From Pseudophaeomoniella oleicola (taxonomy: Eukaryota; Ascomycota; Eurotiomycetes; Phaeomoniellales; Phaeomoniellaceae), in NCBI GenBank assembly GCA_003868215.1, contig QWDQ01000013.1:430004-494003 (forward strand): 64,000 nucleotides of DNA, written 5' to 3'. Below, in pieces: positions 48,836-59,968 of the stretch. Position numbers and translations under genes: made by a program. Under the pieces are notes generated by a model. That model was not told where the DNA came from. It made no database searches and worked only from the letters and a program-made list of their open reading frames with translations. Position 1 is the first letter of the stretch. Each line of letters begins with the position of its first letter.

Positions 48836-51800
48836 TCAAAACATGCCATCCATTTCCAGATCAAAATCACTACCTAACCCTAAATTCGCCGAGTCGAGAT
48901 CGAACATCATGTCGTCCCCCATTCCTAGATCGCCGAAACCACCGCTCCCAGCAGAGGCGAGGCTGCCGTTAGCTGTGCCACTGTCGTTCGCGGTCGTTGA
49001 TTGCCCTTGTTGCTGCTGGCTACTAGCTCCAGCTGCTGCGGCGGCTGCGGCTGTGGCGTTGTTGGTGGATTCTAAGATTTGATCGATTAAGTCTTTGTTG
49101 GCGGCATTGGGGTCGGTTGAGCCATTGCCTTGCAGGATGTTTGTGTCATCTCCGGTCATGGAGGCATTGGCGGCTGCACCGCCCATATTCATCGTCGTTA
49201 GGTCGATGTTCTCAAGGTCATCCGGCAGCGGACCCACTTCTGTCGCTGTTGCATCACCATCGCTCATCGCTTGGGGCAGGACAACGAGAGAGAGGTTGTT
49301 GAGGCGATGGCTTAGGCGGACAAGAGCTTCGGCAATAACGTTTTCGCCGGCTTCGAGATATTTGGACAGATTGGTGTGTTCGAGACGGACTGCATCTTGC
49401 AAGCCCAGGCGTGCTGCTGCTTGCTGCTGCACATGAGGTGAAGAAATGGAACTGGCGCAAATGATCGCGAAAAGAACATCAAGTGCGATATCAAAGCTTC
49501 CGCTGGCATGTTGTATCTTCAGCTCTTCCAGGCATAACTGGAGGACTCGCATCACACCGTGAATGCGAATGCCGACCGTAAAAACCTTGTAAGTAAAAGA
49601 TGGGGGGCTTGTACTCATGTGGTTGGTATCCCAAAAAACGAGATTCTGGAACGCATGCTGTACTGTTGCGGGTAGACCGCCAGGAATTGATGCCCAAACA
49701 TCTAGCTCATTCCTCGATACGGAAGATGCACGCTTGAAGTCATTGTACGAATTGAGGAGTTTCGAAATCGACTGGATCTCTGGGACGCCAGACGCGTTCT
49801 TGGGTGAATGGAGTGCCTGCTTGATGGGCTCAAAAACTATCGACACGATGGTCTGGTGAATCTCGCGAGCCTCGAAAGACCCACTTGTCGGTTTGATGAG
49901 TGCGTGTAGTAGTTGTAAAGAGCTTCTCGCGTTATTTTCTTGTTCCGATCGGATATGATTGCTGAGCCAAAGCAAAGCGACGAGCAAGGACGGCAGTAAG
50001 AAGCCCTCCAGTAGATCTGGAGGTAAGATCAGCCTTAGTCCTCTAGACTCATGAATATACTTACATTCGAAGCCCGTCTTCAGCGCATCAATAGACAACT
50101 TTCCTGCATTACACGCAGCTATGCTTTGGCTGAAGAGCGTGGGCACGAGGAGATAAAAGTCCTGCGGGCTGCACGAGGAGGTCAACTCGTCACTTAGACC
50201 TTCGGCAATAAACAATGCCGATATCCAAGAACCTAAATGTTGCTTTGCCGTATCATCGAGCTGATCTAGAGATTTCTCTACAAAGATTTGCTCTACCAGC
50301 CGTAGTACAAAGGAGCTGGCATGTGTGACACCCAGGTCGCTTGGCTCGAGGCTGTAGCGGTGTTTTGCGGTCAAAACAAGAAGCAAGATACTGCCGAACT
50401 CGTCATAGACGGGCTGGCTCTCGCCTGCAAATGTTGTTACTACCTAGTAACGGAACAAGTCTGGCTACTCACCTTGATCTTCATCCCATTGCCATCCATC
50501 AAGCACGTTGCATAGAGGCTGTAAGTAGGACGCGGGGTTGTGAAACAAAGCAACCACGTCGAGCCTTCGTGGCTTGCGCACGAGATGAAGGCAGATACGT
50601 TTCAGCGTCATGGTCTCCTTGTCCCTACATAGACGCTGAATGACCTAATCAGCCGTTAGTCGTCAATGTTCCATAGCATGGCACTTTTGCTCACCTCAAC
50701 GATAGCATCAGCGATGATACCAGAGTTGCCCTCGAACAACTCCAGCTCCTCTATTAACTGGTCCGCTTTCTTCTGATTAGAAATTAGCTGCTGGGCAATA
50801 TTAGACTTGACATATTTTCCATGAGTCGGAAGTGTCATCATTGAACTTTCCCCTAGCAGGCCCTCGATGCTAGAGACAGGGAGCAGTTCATGCAAGGCAC
50901 ACGAGAACAAGAATTCCTGGCGAACGTCTGCAAAAGGGGCCTCCTTGTTTCCAAGATCGAATGTACTCGAGAAGGCAGGGAATACGGCCGGATCGATTCG
51001 TGAATACGCTTGAGTGACGCATGCATCGAGTGGTAGTGGCTCTATAGTCAACCTTGATATGTACGATACTAGAAGCGGTAGTTTGTTTGCGATGAAGCAA
51101 TGGTATATGTCCATAGTCTGCCCAGGCTCGCTTCTGTGAACACCATTGGCGAGGACATCAAATGAAGCAAGGATGAGATGAATCACCATATTGACAAAGT
51201 CTCCCTGAAGCCTGTTCAGCAACCATGACAAGCGGGGACTTGTTAGACTCACATTATATCTGGACATGAGGAAGGTCATGAGGGAAGCATCATCTAAACG
51301 AGGTGTTCCGCCTAGCTAGATGACAATTAGTTTCATCGCTGTAAGGACGTGTTGAAGAATGTACTTACGGCGGCGTTGAGACACACATATATGCTAGCTC
51401 TGGATCGTAGGTTGTCGGCATCTAGGATATTTACCTCGAATTGGGCAGCGTCGGGGGCGGTTGCTGTATGGGCATCATCTGGTTTCTTCTCCTCCTGTTT
51501 TCCGCCAAGGGAATAACCCTTCAAGACATCTTCAAGGCGTTGTCGAAGCTCCATTGACATCATTGGTAAAAAGGGCCCAGCTGCCGCAAAGAGACGTGTT
51601 AACTCCGAGCGAAGCTCTGAGGTGGTCGTCAGTCATAAGCGACCGTATCGCTTGGTCAACAAAAGCTAATCTTACCTGTGTCCTTTTCGTCGAGCATCAC
51701 CGCGACTCCTGAATCGGCGACTGACAATGTGGCAAATAGCAAGCAGGCTGCCTCAACCACAGAGAGAGCCGGGTCGAGGGAGATCGCATCCCTTTCCTTT

Positions 51801-52258
51801 CCTTCGTTGCTCTTCCCGACATGTGGGACAATTGCAGAGAGCAGTTTGGAGCATCCGATGAATAAGGCGCGAACATCAACCGTAGAATGATGCCTACTTG
51901 AGGCTTGAATAGCCAATTCTTGAATAATCACAGCATCTGCTTCGAGCCTCGAGGCCAGAGAATCTCGGCTTTCCTCCTTGGGGTAATCCTTCCCTGGTGT
52001 CCATTCATCTAACACTGAATATAGGATATCGTTGATGGATATGCAATTCCCCGAAACCAATGTACGCAGATAGCGCGATATGATAGGATCCGTAAAAGAA
52101 CATATCGATGTGCGACAATCAAACAGTATCCTTGCTATCCTGCGTCCATTTAGGTAATATTGCTCACTGAGAATTGCTGAGTAGGAGGAGATGTCTTCCT
52201 CCGGCACGCGCCGCAGCACACTGTTGCGAATGAAGGTTTCCCATTTTGCTGAAGACAT
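48836..52258 (-). CDS. MED5: Mediator complex subunit 5 (Nut1)
   Basis: Six exons, 51676-52258, 51369-51616, 50695-51315, 50473-50644, 50065-50424 and 48836-50016, join in frame to 1054 residues. Intron sizes are 59, 53, 50, 48 and 48 bp. The N-terminus ([21 protein letters not shown]), the [19 protein letters not shown] segment and the [22 protein letters not shown] segment (after splicing) fit fungal Med5. The C-terminus is low complexity, ending in an acidic [21 protein letters not shown] tail. Med5 sits in the Mediator tail module that links activators to RNA polymerase II. The last intron (50017-50064) is a multiple of three with no stop, so read-through would insert 16 residues; the GTAAGT/CAG ends and CTAAG branch region favour splicing. 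Confidence 0.88.
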
Positions 52259-52786
52259 CAGGTCCTATAACATTGTGTGTAGATCTTGGGATTAGATCCA
52301 GAGCTCTGGAAGTGTTCTTTGGTGACCCGTGGTTGATGCTTTTGTTGTGCTTCTCGTAGACGGGAACGTTTTGTGCAGGGATGGAGGGCGTGGCAATACC
52401 TAGTCACCAACATCTCTACCACATCATTGTTTATTGCCACGCCAAGCTCCAGGAACGATCAGCTTCACATATATCAAGATGTGATGCTTCTTCATGTAGC
52501 GAACAATAGAAAGACCGCACACTTGCCTAATAATCAACTATATTGCTCCAACCATCAATACCATGGAAACTACAAATGCAACGCTGAAAGACTATATCCT
52601 GCGACAATCATCATCCCTTTAGTATCTTACTTCTGGCATATTAAGCGTCATTCAACAAGCTCGATTATTGAGCTCTTACGGCTCTTCGTTGCACAACTGT
52701 TATAATCAGAGGCAACCATCCATGCACGCTCATCTAGTTCTTTTCGTGACTTTCATTGATGCCGATTAGGGAGGAGCATCCATACT
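52259..52786. other. Intergenic region upstream of Med5
   Basis: This 528-bp tandem spacer on the minus strand holds the Med5 promoter and the 3' end of the next gene. I see nothing distinctive in it. Confidence 0.5.
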
Positions 52787-53533
52787 TCAAGATCGCCCAG
52801 TACGCGACTGTCTTGCGGATTCTCCCGCCATCTCATCATCAGGTCTCTGGCCTACCATCCAGTCTTCGTGGTATAGCCAATCAGACCATGCTCGTTCTGC
52901 AGCTTGAACCTCAACTTCAGTTAACCCTTGCAGGGGCCGCAAGAAAGGTACTGTTTCGAGAGGCAGCATGTCGTAATCCCGCTTGACGGATGCCCAGCCG
53001 CCACTTTTGGCTGCGAAAAGATAATTCCGCCGTTCCTGTTCATGAAGGCTGCCTATACCGCTAACCCAATCATCTCCAAAGAAGCCATGCAAGACCCCGG
53101 GATGATCCATACCCGTAGCTACGAGCCGCCGTATGTAGGGTATCAGAGAGACCATTGGCGATGGGCCTTGAGACTGTGACGGTGGTGGAAACAAGTGTGT
53201 CCTTGACGAACCGGCTTGTGATGACGATGATGACGATGATGAAGAGGTGCCGGCCGAATTAATGACAGGATTAGGCTGTCTTTGACATGGAAGTAGAATG
53301 TTGATGAACGAGGCCAAGGCGCGGACTGGTACCGAATGTTGGGAGTGGTCCAAGAAGTATTTCTGGCAGCTGAGATAGCGAGGATACCAATCAAATATTT
53401 CGAATTGAGAAGCAGGCCCCTTTCCGGTTTGCTGGCCGGCTCCCCCTGAACCAGAAAATGCTGTTTCCTGGACTCGTGGTCGAGGATCGGTCTGCATATC
53501 GGAATGACCTCCGCTGCTGGAAGAGGATGCCAT
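52787..53533 (-). CDS. Conserved-looking fungal protein of unknown function
   Basis: This is a single-exon frame of 248 residues from ATG 53533; the codons upstream of it in frame are not ATG. A Ser/Gly-rich leader is followed by a folded-looking helical region, FEIFDWYPRYLSCQKYFLDH and VRALASFINILLPCQ. An Asn/Ser-rich insert with a run of nine Ser interrupts it. A second conserved-looking block then follows: SLIPYIRRLVATGMDHPGVL, FFGDDWVSGIGSLHEQERRN and YLFAAKSGGWASVKRDYD. The pattern of Trp, Tyr and Gly suggests a real domain, and I have an impression of similar fungal proteins without a named function. The C-terminus is charged and probably disordered. I assign no function. Confidence 0.65.
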   Translation of the reverse strand: MASSSSSGGHSDMQTDPRPRVQETAFSGSGGAGQQTGKGPASQFEIFDWYPRYLSCQKYFLDHSQHSVPVRALASFINILLPCQRQPNPVINSAGTSSSSSSSSSQAGSSRTHLFPPPSQSQGPSPMVSLIPYIRRLVATGMDHPGVLHGFFGDDWVSGIGSLHEQERRNYLFAAKSGGWASVKRDYDMLPLETVPFLRPLQGLTEVEVQAAERAWSDWLYHEDWMVGQRPDDEMAGESARQSRTGRS

Positions 53534-54878
53534 TGTAAAGGATTTCAAGTTTCGTTGGGCACGCTGGCTAAGGTTGAGCAAAGCACTTGCTGAGTCAATT
53601 CCGGCGAAAAATGATATTTTGCGTCACTTCACCAGGATAGAAGATCGTGCAAGGACGACGCATCATAGGTCTAATAACCTGCGTGGACGCGATTCTGATA
53701 TGAAGAAGAATATCTCCCCGCCGCGCTGCACAAAGTACATTCAGCACTTCAAGGGGGCAGTGCTCATGGTCGGTGCAGTCGGTCCCACGTTTGTCTGAGC
53801 TCTCAATGTATGCTGCTGCTGCATGTTTGTGATATCAATCGGAGTGTACAATAGTCTCATGAAATTCGTAGGAGGATGAAGTAGCTCACAGTGGCGAGTA
53901 CTAATATTTGTGAGTGACTTTAGGGGTTCCGATTCGGGGACGCGGGCTAAGAAAGTGGCCTAGCAAAGTAATGTTGACCAGGATGTGCCACTAATCGCTT
54001 GTTCAGAGATGAAGAAGCTGAAACTACGTGGACGATAGTGTCTCTAAGTTGGCAAATTCCAGGATCATTACTTGAACCAGTGCGCCAGCTACAAGAAGAA
54101 GTGCCAGTAGGGGCGATATTGACTTTGCAGAGATGGAGACGAAAGAGACACGGTTCATTCCCAGGTGTGGTCGGCGTCCAATAATTGTAGGGCCTTGACC
54201 CGGCGCATTGGCTCAGCTATGTGTCGTGCATGCGGATGCTTTCCAACGCGGCTCGGTCCTGAGGCCACGCAGTTGTGGTTGACGCCAATTTAAGACTTTA
54301 AGACCATGGTGGGGGTGGTTGAATATACTAAAGCTGTCAAGTCTTTTGAGTGGTGCGATGGGATTGTTTACTTTCCTTCAAGAATAGGTATTAGGTTACA
54401 ATAACTACTTAATAAATATATTCAGGTTCCGCTCTCTCTTATGGCAGTCCCTGTGAATTATATCAATGTCCGTCTTGTCGGTCCTGCAAGTATTCATTTC
54501 CTCACCGTGACTGCCCTGTGCTTTGATATGAGCAGACTTTGCTTAAGGAGACCCAAGAAAATAGCAGGAGATCACCATTATTTTTGATTCCAGCAGTACC
54601 GTCAACGCGGACGTATCCTTCCTATAGCTGCAGGTGCGTACATTCGTACATAATAGCATCGCAGTGAGTCATGCAAGTTTGCTGCAGATAAATCTTACGT
54701 GAGGAAAACGCCATGTTCCTTGCCCTACAGACAGATTTACAAGCCAGACAAGACGTCTTTAAAAAAGTATCATAATCTGCACGCTCATCAAAGTACGTAA
54801 GTCTTGTCATATCTTCAGAGAAGTATTGCCCCTCCCAAAAACAGCATCCCTCTCAAAGCCACGTCCAGGACCCCTAAT
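53534..54878. other. Intergenic, unknown gene to glutamate dehydrogenase gene
   Basis: This 1.35-kb stretch has several short open frames and none that I can support. Its last 250 bp near 54620-54878 is probably the 3' untranslated region of the glutamate dehydrogenase gene. Confidence 0.5.
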
Positions 54879-56397
54879 CTACCACCAGTCACCCTGTTGT
54901 TTCATAGCCTCCACAACCTTCACGAAACCAGCAATGTTGGCACCTGCAACCAAACTGGGGAACTCGCCTTCCGCAGGGGTGATATACTCCTTGGCTGTAG
55001 CCAGGCAGTTATCAAAGCAGTTCTTCATAATGTCCTTCAGCTTGCCGTCAACTTCCTCTGAAGACTACAGTGGTATGTCAGTAAAGGCGTGGTCAAGGCG
55101 CGAGGTAAACATACCCAATGCATGCGTTGAGAGTTTTGAGCCATCTCAAGTCCAGATACAGCTACACCGCCAGCATTGGCTGCTTTGCCTGGAGCGTACC
55201 AGATAGCGTCGCTCTTCGACTTCTTGCGGTTGGCCTCAAAGATATCGATCGCCTCTTGGGTAGAGCCCATGTTGGATCCTGCGAGAAACGTAAGTGACCA
55301 TGCCGCGGTCCTCGGTTATGCGAGAGACTGACCTTCAGCGATGAACTTCACACCAGCCTCAACAAGGCCCTTGGCCTCCTCACCAGAAACTTCGTTCTGT
55401 GTTGCACATGGTAATGCGATATCAACTTTGCCAACGTGGAGCCATGGACGAACACCATCAACATATTTGTATTTGTTCTTGAAAGCATCTGTGCTTGCCA
55501 AATCTGCGAGCGCTTTCCTCTCGACCTTCAATTGGGCGATCGTATTGACATCCTCTGGGGACACACCATCGGGCGCAATAAGTGAACCCTTACTGTCACT
55601 CAACGAGACAACGGTAGCGCCGAGTTCGATAGCCTTCAAAGCGGCGTATTGCGCAACGTTTCCAGAGCCAGAGATGACGACCTTCTTACCCTTGAACGAC
55701 TCTTTTCCGCCTGTGGCTGTCTGAATCATGTGCTGCACGTAGTACACTAAGCCGTAACCGGTGGCTTCTGGACGGATTAGACTGCCTCCCCATGTACCGC
55801 CCTTTCCAGTCAAGACACCTTCCCAGAGCTTTGTTTGTTTCTTGTATTGGCCGAACATCCATCCAATCTCGCGAGGCGAGACACCGATGTCTCCGGCTGG
55901 GATATCAATGTCTGCACCGATGTGTTTTCCGAGCTCGCTCATGAAGGCAACGCAGAACTTTCGGATTTCGTTGTCGCTCTTGCCTTTTGGGTCAAAATCA
56001 GCACCTCCTTTACCACCTCCCATGTTGAGGCCGGTGAGGGCATTCTTGAAGATCTCTGTGTGCAATCAGCGGCTTGCCCCAATCGGCATTTTGCATACGT
56101 ACGCTCGTATCCCAGAAATTTCAAGACTGACAGATTGACGGTGGGATGGAATCTCAACCCGCCCTTGTAAGGACCGAGGGCGCTGTTAAATTGCACCCGG
56201 TAGCCTCTGTTGACTTGGACTTGTCCATTGTCATCTTCCCAGGTGACTCTGAACTGGATTATTCTTTCAGGGATCGCAGTGACCTTGAGCGCGGTCCTAT
56301 ATTCAGGATGCTTCTGAAACAATGAAGAGCCTTCGAGTGTCGAGGCGAGCTCCTTGTAGGCTTGCTCGAACTCGGGCTCAGATGGAAGGTTCGACAT
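54879..56397 (-). CDS. gdhA: NADP-specific glutamate dehydrogenase
   Basis: Exons at 56103-56397, 55333-56055, 55115-55278 and 54879-55064 (introns 47, 54 and 50 bp) give 455 residues, the usual length of fungal NADP-GDH. The enzyme makes glutamate from 2-oxoglutarate and ammonium with NADPH in the cytosol. Visible motifs are [19 protein letters not shown], the active-site [19 protein letters not shown] with its catalytic Lys, [18 protein letters not shown], and the nucleotide-binding [20 protein letters not shown] with SDSKG at the strand end, consistent with NADP preference. [13 protein letters not shown] and NMGSTQEAI follow. The C-terminus is [14 protein letters not shown]. The family is normally induced by ammonium. 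It is a strong housekeeping marker. Confidence 0.97.
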
Positions 56398-58464
56398 TGT
56401 GAGTAATAGATCAGGAGAGGGGAGTGTAGTACAACAACGACGACCAAGTGTCAACGGCTCTATCTAGAAGGGAAGACGAAGAAGAAGAAGAGAGCCAATA
56501 TTGGTTTATTTTGTAAGTGATGAGATGTGAGGTGAGGGGAAGCTCTTATGAAGAAGGAGAAGGTGGGCAGAAGAAAAAAAAAGGAAAGATGGTATCTGAT
56601 GCATGGCGACATTCCATTGACTCACCAGCCCAGGATACAAACCTTGCTTGTTCGGGGGAGCATGCAACTAAGACTTCACCGTACGTAGTGCTGCTAACTT
56701 CACCGCGGAGTACCATGTTGATCCTTTCAAACGAGAATCATCTAGCCTCGGAACACATTACACGGAGATTGGGGAAGTGCAGACGAAGAAAGGCTTTGTG
56801 TACCATGGTAGAGATGAGAGAGATGTCGATATCGGAGGGTGAGAGCTGGGAGCAAGCTGAAAAGAGAGTGGGGGACTATGACGAAAAAAAGTTGAATGGG
56901 CGAATAGAGAGGGCCGATAAGGGCTTATCGCAGAACAGTACCGTCGAACCATCAAAAATCATCCTTGAAGCCCTCGTCAACGACTGTGAAGATGAATGGC
57001 TGGCCCATGACGATTTATGACGAATCGACTGTTGAAAATCAAATTCCTATTCATCTTTTCCCATCACCATCTCAATTATCCAGTTTCTTCCTGCACGATC
57101 ACCAATTCGTGTGTGGGATATTCCATTTTCATCACCTCCACCTCTTTTTCGCGATGAGTTACTTAGACGTAGTCGTCCTAGATCTGATTCAAATTTGATA
57201 TGCCCCTCTCCATCCACCCTCCCCCCAAGAACAGCCGATGTCGCTTTGTACAACCGCCTCTACCCAACGTCGTCCTTCGGCAATGTTGACGCTATCTATA
57301 ACTAAGAAGCACATACCAATCCCTTTTCGCCAGATCCAGGCACCCCCCCAGACTCCTTAGATCGACAGCCTATTTCAGCCTTACCTCTTTTCTGACATTT
57401 CTCTTACACATGATCATCCAACTTTTTTTTTCTTAGAGCTGCGTACAGCACAACCATGGCCAGTGTGGAAGGTTGTGCCCTGCCCCTGTCAACCCTCATG
57501 TCCGTAATCTTCCGATCAAATTTCACAATTGTTTGCACCCTTGCACCCTGCAGCCTCCATCGCAGCAATAGTATATTCATAGCCCCACGAGCTATGTCAC
57601 ACGGCTTCGACTCAACGTCTGACCGTTAGATTGGACATCCACCCATGCGAATAAAAGCATCATCTTGTGATACATCCACAGCTTCAACTTCAGTTTGTGC
57701 AGTAATGAGCCACATCCGACAGCGCAGTCTCTTTGCGACATCGCAACAGTTTCTTCAGATGAAGATGAGGAGACTGGGACACGACCAACCCGTCCAACGC
57801 TCCTCATCAAAATGATACTCAGGACAATGCACTACTTCCGCTTCAACCCCGGTTGCCTACTCTGATGTTCTACGAAATCGGACGTCTGCTTGTAGCTTGC
57901 TGTCGTCGCGTCCTTGCCGTTCAAATCTTTGTTTCCAGTGTCGCAAGCATCAGGTCCGTCTTCGGGACACTGATCGCCTAGTTCTCCTTCTAAGCGAAGC
58001 ACAGTACAGCCTGAATTGTTTTCACATCCTCCATCGCTCGACACAGCCATTTACGACATAGCAACTGCGTCTTCAAATCAAAATTGGTCGAACCAGAGGT
58101 ACGATCCAAGCAGAAAGTAAGTAGGTAACTCCTTCCACGAGGATACATACACGCATACTTTAAAACAGTATGTACATACATACACATATCTACCTATGTA
58201 AAAGAAGGACATCTACCTTTCATAACAACGCAGGTAAGTAGGTCCAGTAGACGAATTGGCCCCGGTCATTAGAAGTAAGCTTTCGAAAGTAGCTTCGCCA
58301 TCCTACCATGCATGCAATGAACGTACCAAGGAATTTCCGATCCGTGACAAAGAATGGAAAGTCGAACAACAAGAGAAATGAAGCGGTACAGGAAAGAAAA
58401 CTCAACTAGGAGTGGAGCCGAAACCACTTCCTCTCTCTTCTCTGATCTATTATCGACGACTTCT
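56398..58464. other. Long intergenic region upstream of glutamate dehydrogenase
   Basis: This 2.07-kb stretch lies between the NADP-GDH start and the 3' end of the secreted hydrolase gene. It includes purine-rich tracts next to the GDH start (56480-56590) and a pyrimidine-rich T tract near 57424. The frames at 56517-57020 and elsewhere have no domain. A long promoter for the nitrogen-regulated GDH gene is plausible. I did not find a cluster of GATA-factor sites I would defend. Confidence 0.45.
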
Positions 58465-59968
58465 TCAAACACTCATGATCCCCTGAGCCGCGAGCCAAGT
58501 CTGCACGCCCTCATACGCCATCCTGGCCCCGTAATGCACGCTTACCGCGTGACCCATGTCCTCGGGAATCGCGACGGTGAAATTGCTTGCGGCGGGGAAA
58601 TACGCACCGACGGGTTCCGGGATGGACGATACGTTGCGCAGACCGGTCGCGAGGCAGTCACCGCCGCAGTAGATGGCGTCCTGGCGGCCTGTGAGCACGT
58701 AGACGGGGCCGGTGAAGGAGGCGGCGGGGGAGGGGGCGGCGCCGAGGGTGAGGGCTTCGCCGATCGTGAGGGGTTGTTTGCTGGATTCGGCGAAGGGGAT
58801 GATCATGGGGTCGAGGCCGGGAACATAGAGGAAGTTAAATTGGCTGGTGCTTTCGGAGGACCAGGTGATGTAGCCGGGTGGGAGGTTTTGGGGACTGCCC
58901 TGGCCGGTGGTGTTGTACGAGGTGATCAGGTCGCCAAGGACGCCGGTGAGGAGGAGCTCGGTCACGTTGCTCTGGGAGACGCCAGAAAGCTGGAGAACTT
59001 GCGTGATAAAGGATCTGGTGGCGCTGAGGTTGGCGGACGGAGTCATGAGGAGGGATTGCAAGCCCGGGAGGGAAGAGGGAGAGCCAAAACGGAGGGGTTG
59101 GTTGTATCGGGCAATCTTGAGGTCCCAGGCTGCCAAGTCGACGAAAGAGCCGTTAAGACTGAAACCCGTAAGGACTACAGCATCGGTCATTGAAGGGTAC
59201 CTGGGGTGAATACGATTAGACATGCCATGCAGCGTATACATAATGGGTGATGGGTAGATGGGAGGGAGTGGAAAGCGGAAGGGGGTTTCATCCTTACATC
59301 TCCGCGAGCGTATACGTTTGCTGAGAGCCGAATGAGTGGCCGACGTTGACGATCTGGCCGGTGCCGAATTGCATGTTCACACCTGGTAGGGTACCATTAC
59401 GGAGCATCGAATTGATCTGGTACAATGCGCTGACCTCTGCCGGGGCTTGCACAACGTGATATGGATCGGCATGGGAGGAGTTGCCAATACCGAAACGATC
59501 GATTGCCAATGTACAGTACCCTGCTCCTGTAGCGATGTTCTCATAGCTATAGTTGAAGTTGTTGTACGGTATATCCTGCCCATGCGGGTTAGTGCTTGCG
59601 TCAACGTGGGGCATATGGCAGCTGCTACTTACCCAGTATGATTTATCGAAGCCAATACCATGGGTCAGGACCTGAACCACGGGCTTCGTCATCGTCATGT
59701 TGTCCGGTGTGCAGAACTTCGCAGAGATATTGTATGAACCGGTGACTGTCTGATACCCCATCAAGACCTTTTCGGTGTAATTTGTTCCACCCCCGATGTT
59801 GGAGAAATTTTGAACGAACATGGTGACATCCATATCGGTTGTGATGTTGGGGACATTGAACATGCCTTGTCTGGCCTCGATTTCGACGGGAATAGTCAAG
59901 TTCATGCATTGCTTCGCAGAAACGAGGGCGACGAGGCCACTGAAGGCCAAAAGCGCTTTTGCGACCAT
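58465..59968 (-). CDS. Secreted alpha/beta hydrolase, function unknown
   Basis: Exons at 59633-59968, 59298-59575 and 58465-59200 give 449 residues. The first 18 residues (MVAKALLAFSGLVALVSA) are a signal peptide. Many N-glycosylation sequons (NLT, NIT, NFS, NYT, NIS, NMT, NSS, NGT) point to secretion. The nucleophile elbow is GHSFGSQ, the acid region TGRQDAIYCGGDC and the terminal His in EDMGHAVSVHYG, so the triad looks complete. Oxyanion-region LTHGIGFDKSYW and the following DIPYNNFNYSYEN are typical of a large fungal family without assigned substrate. The first intron (59576-59632) is 57 bp, a multiple of three with no stop, so retention would add 19 residues. The strong GTAAGT and CAG ends argue for splicing. 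Confidence 0.87.

Noticed and set aside
58354-59193. 279-codon plus-strand frame, Gly/Glu-rich
   Set aside because: It is antisense to the third exon of the secreted hydrolase; its composition is the complement of that GC-rich exon.
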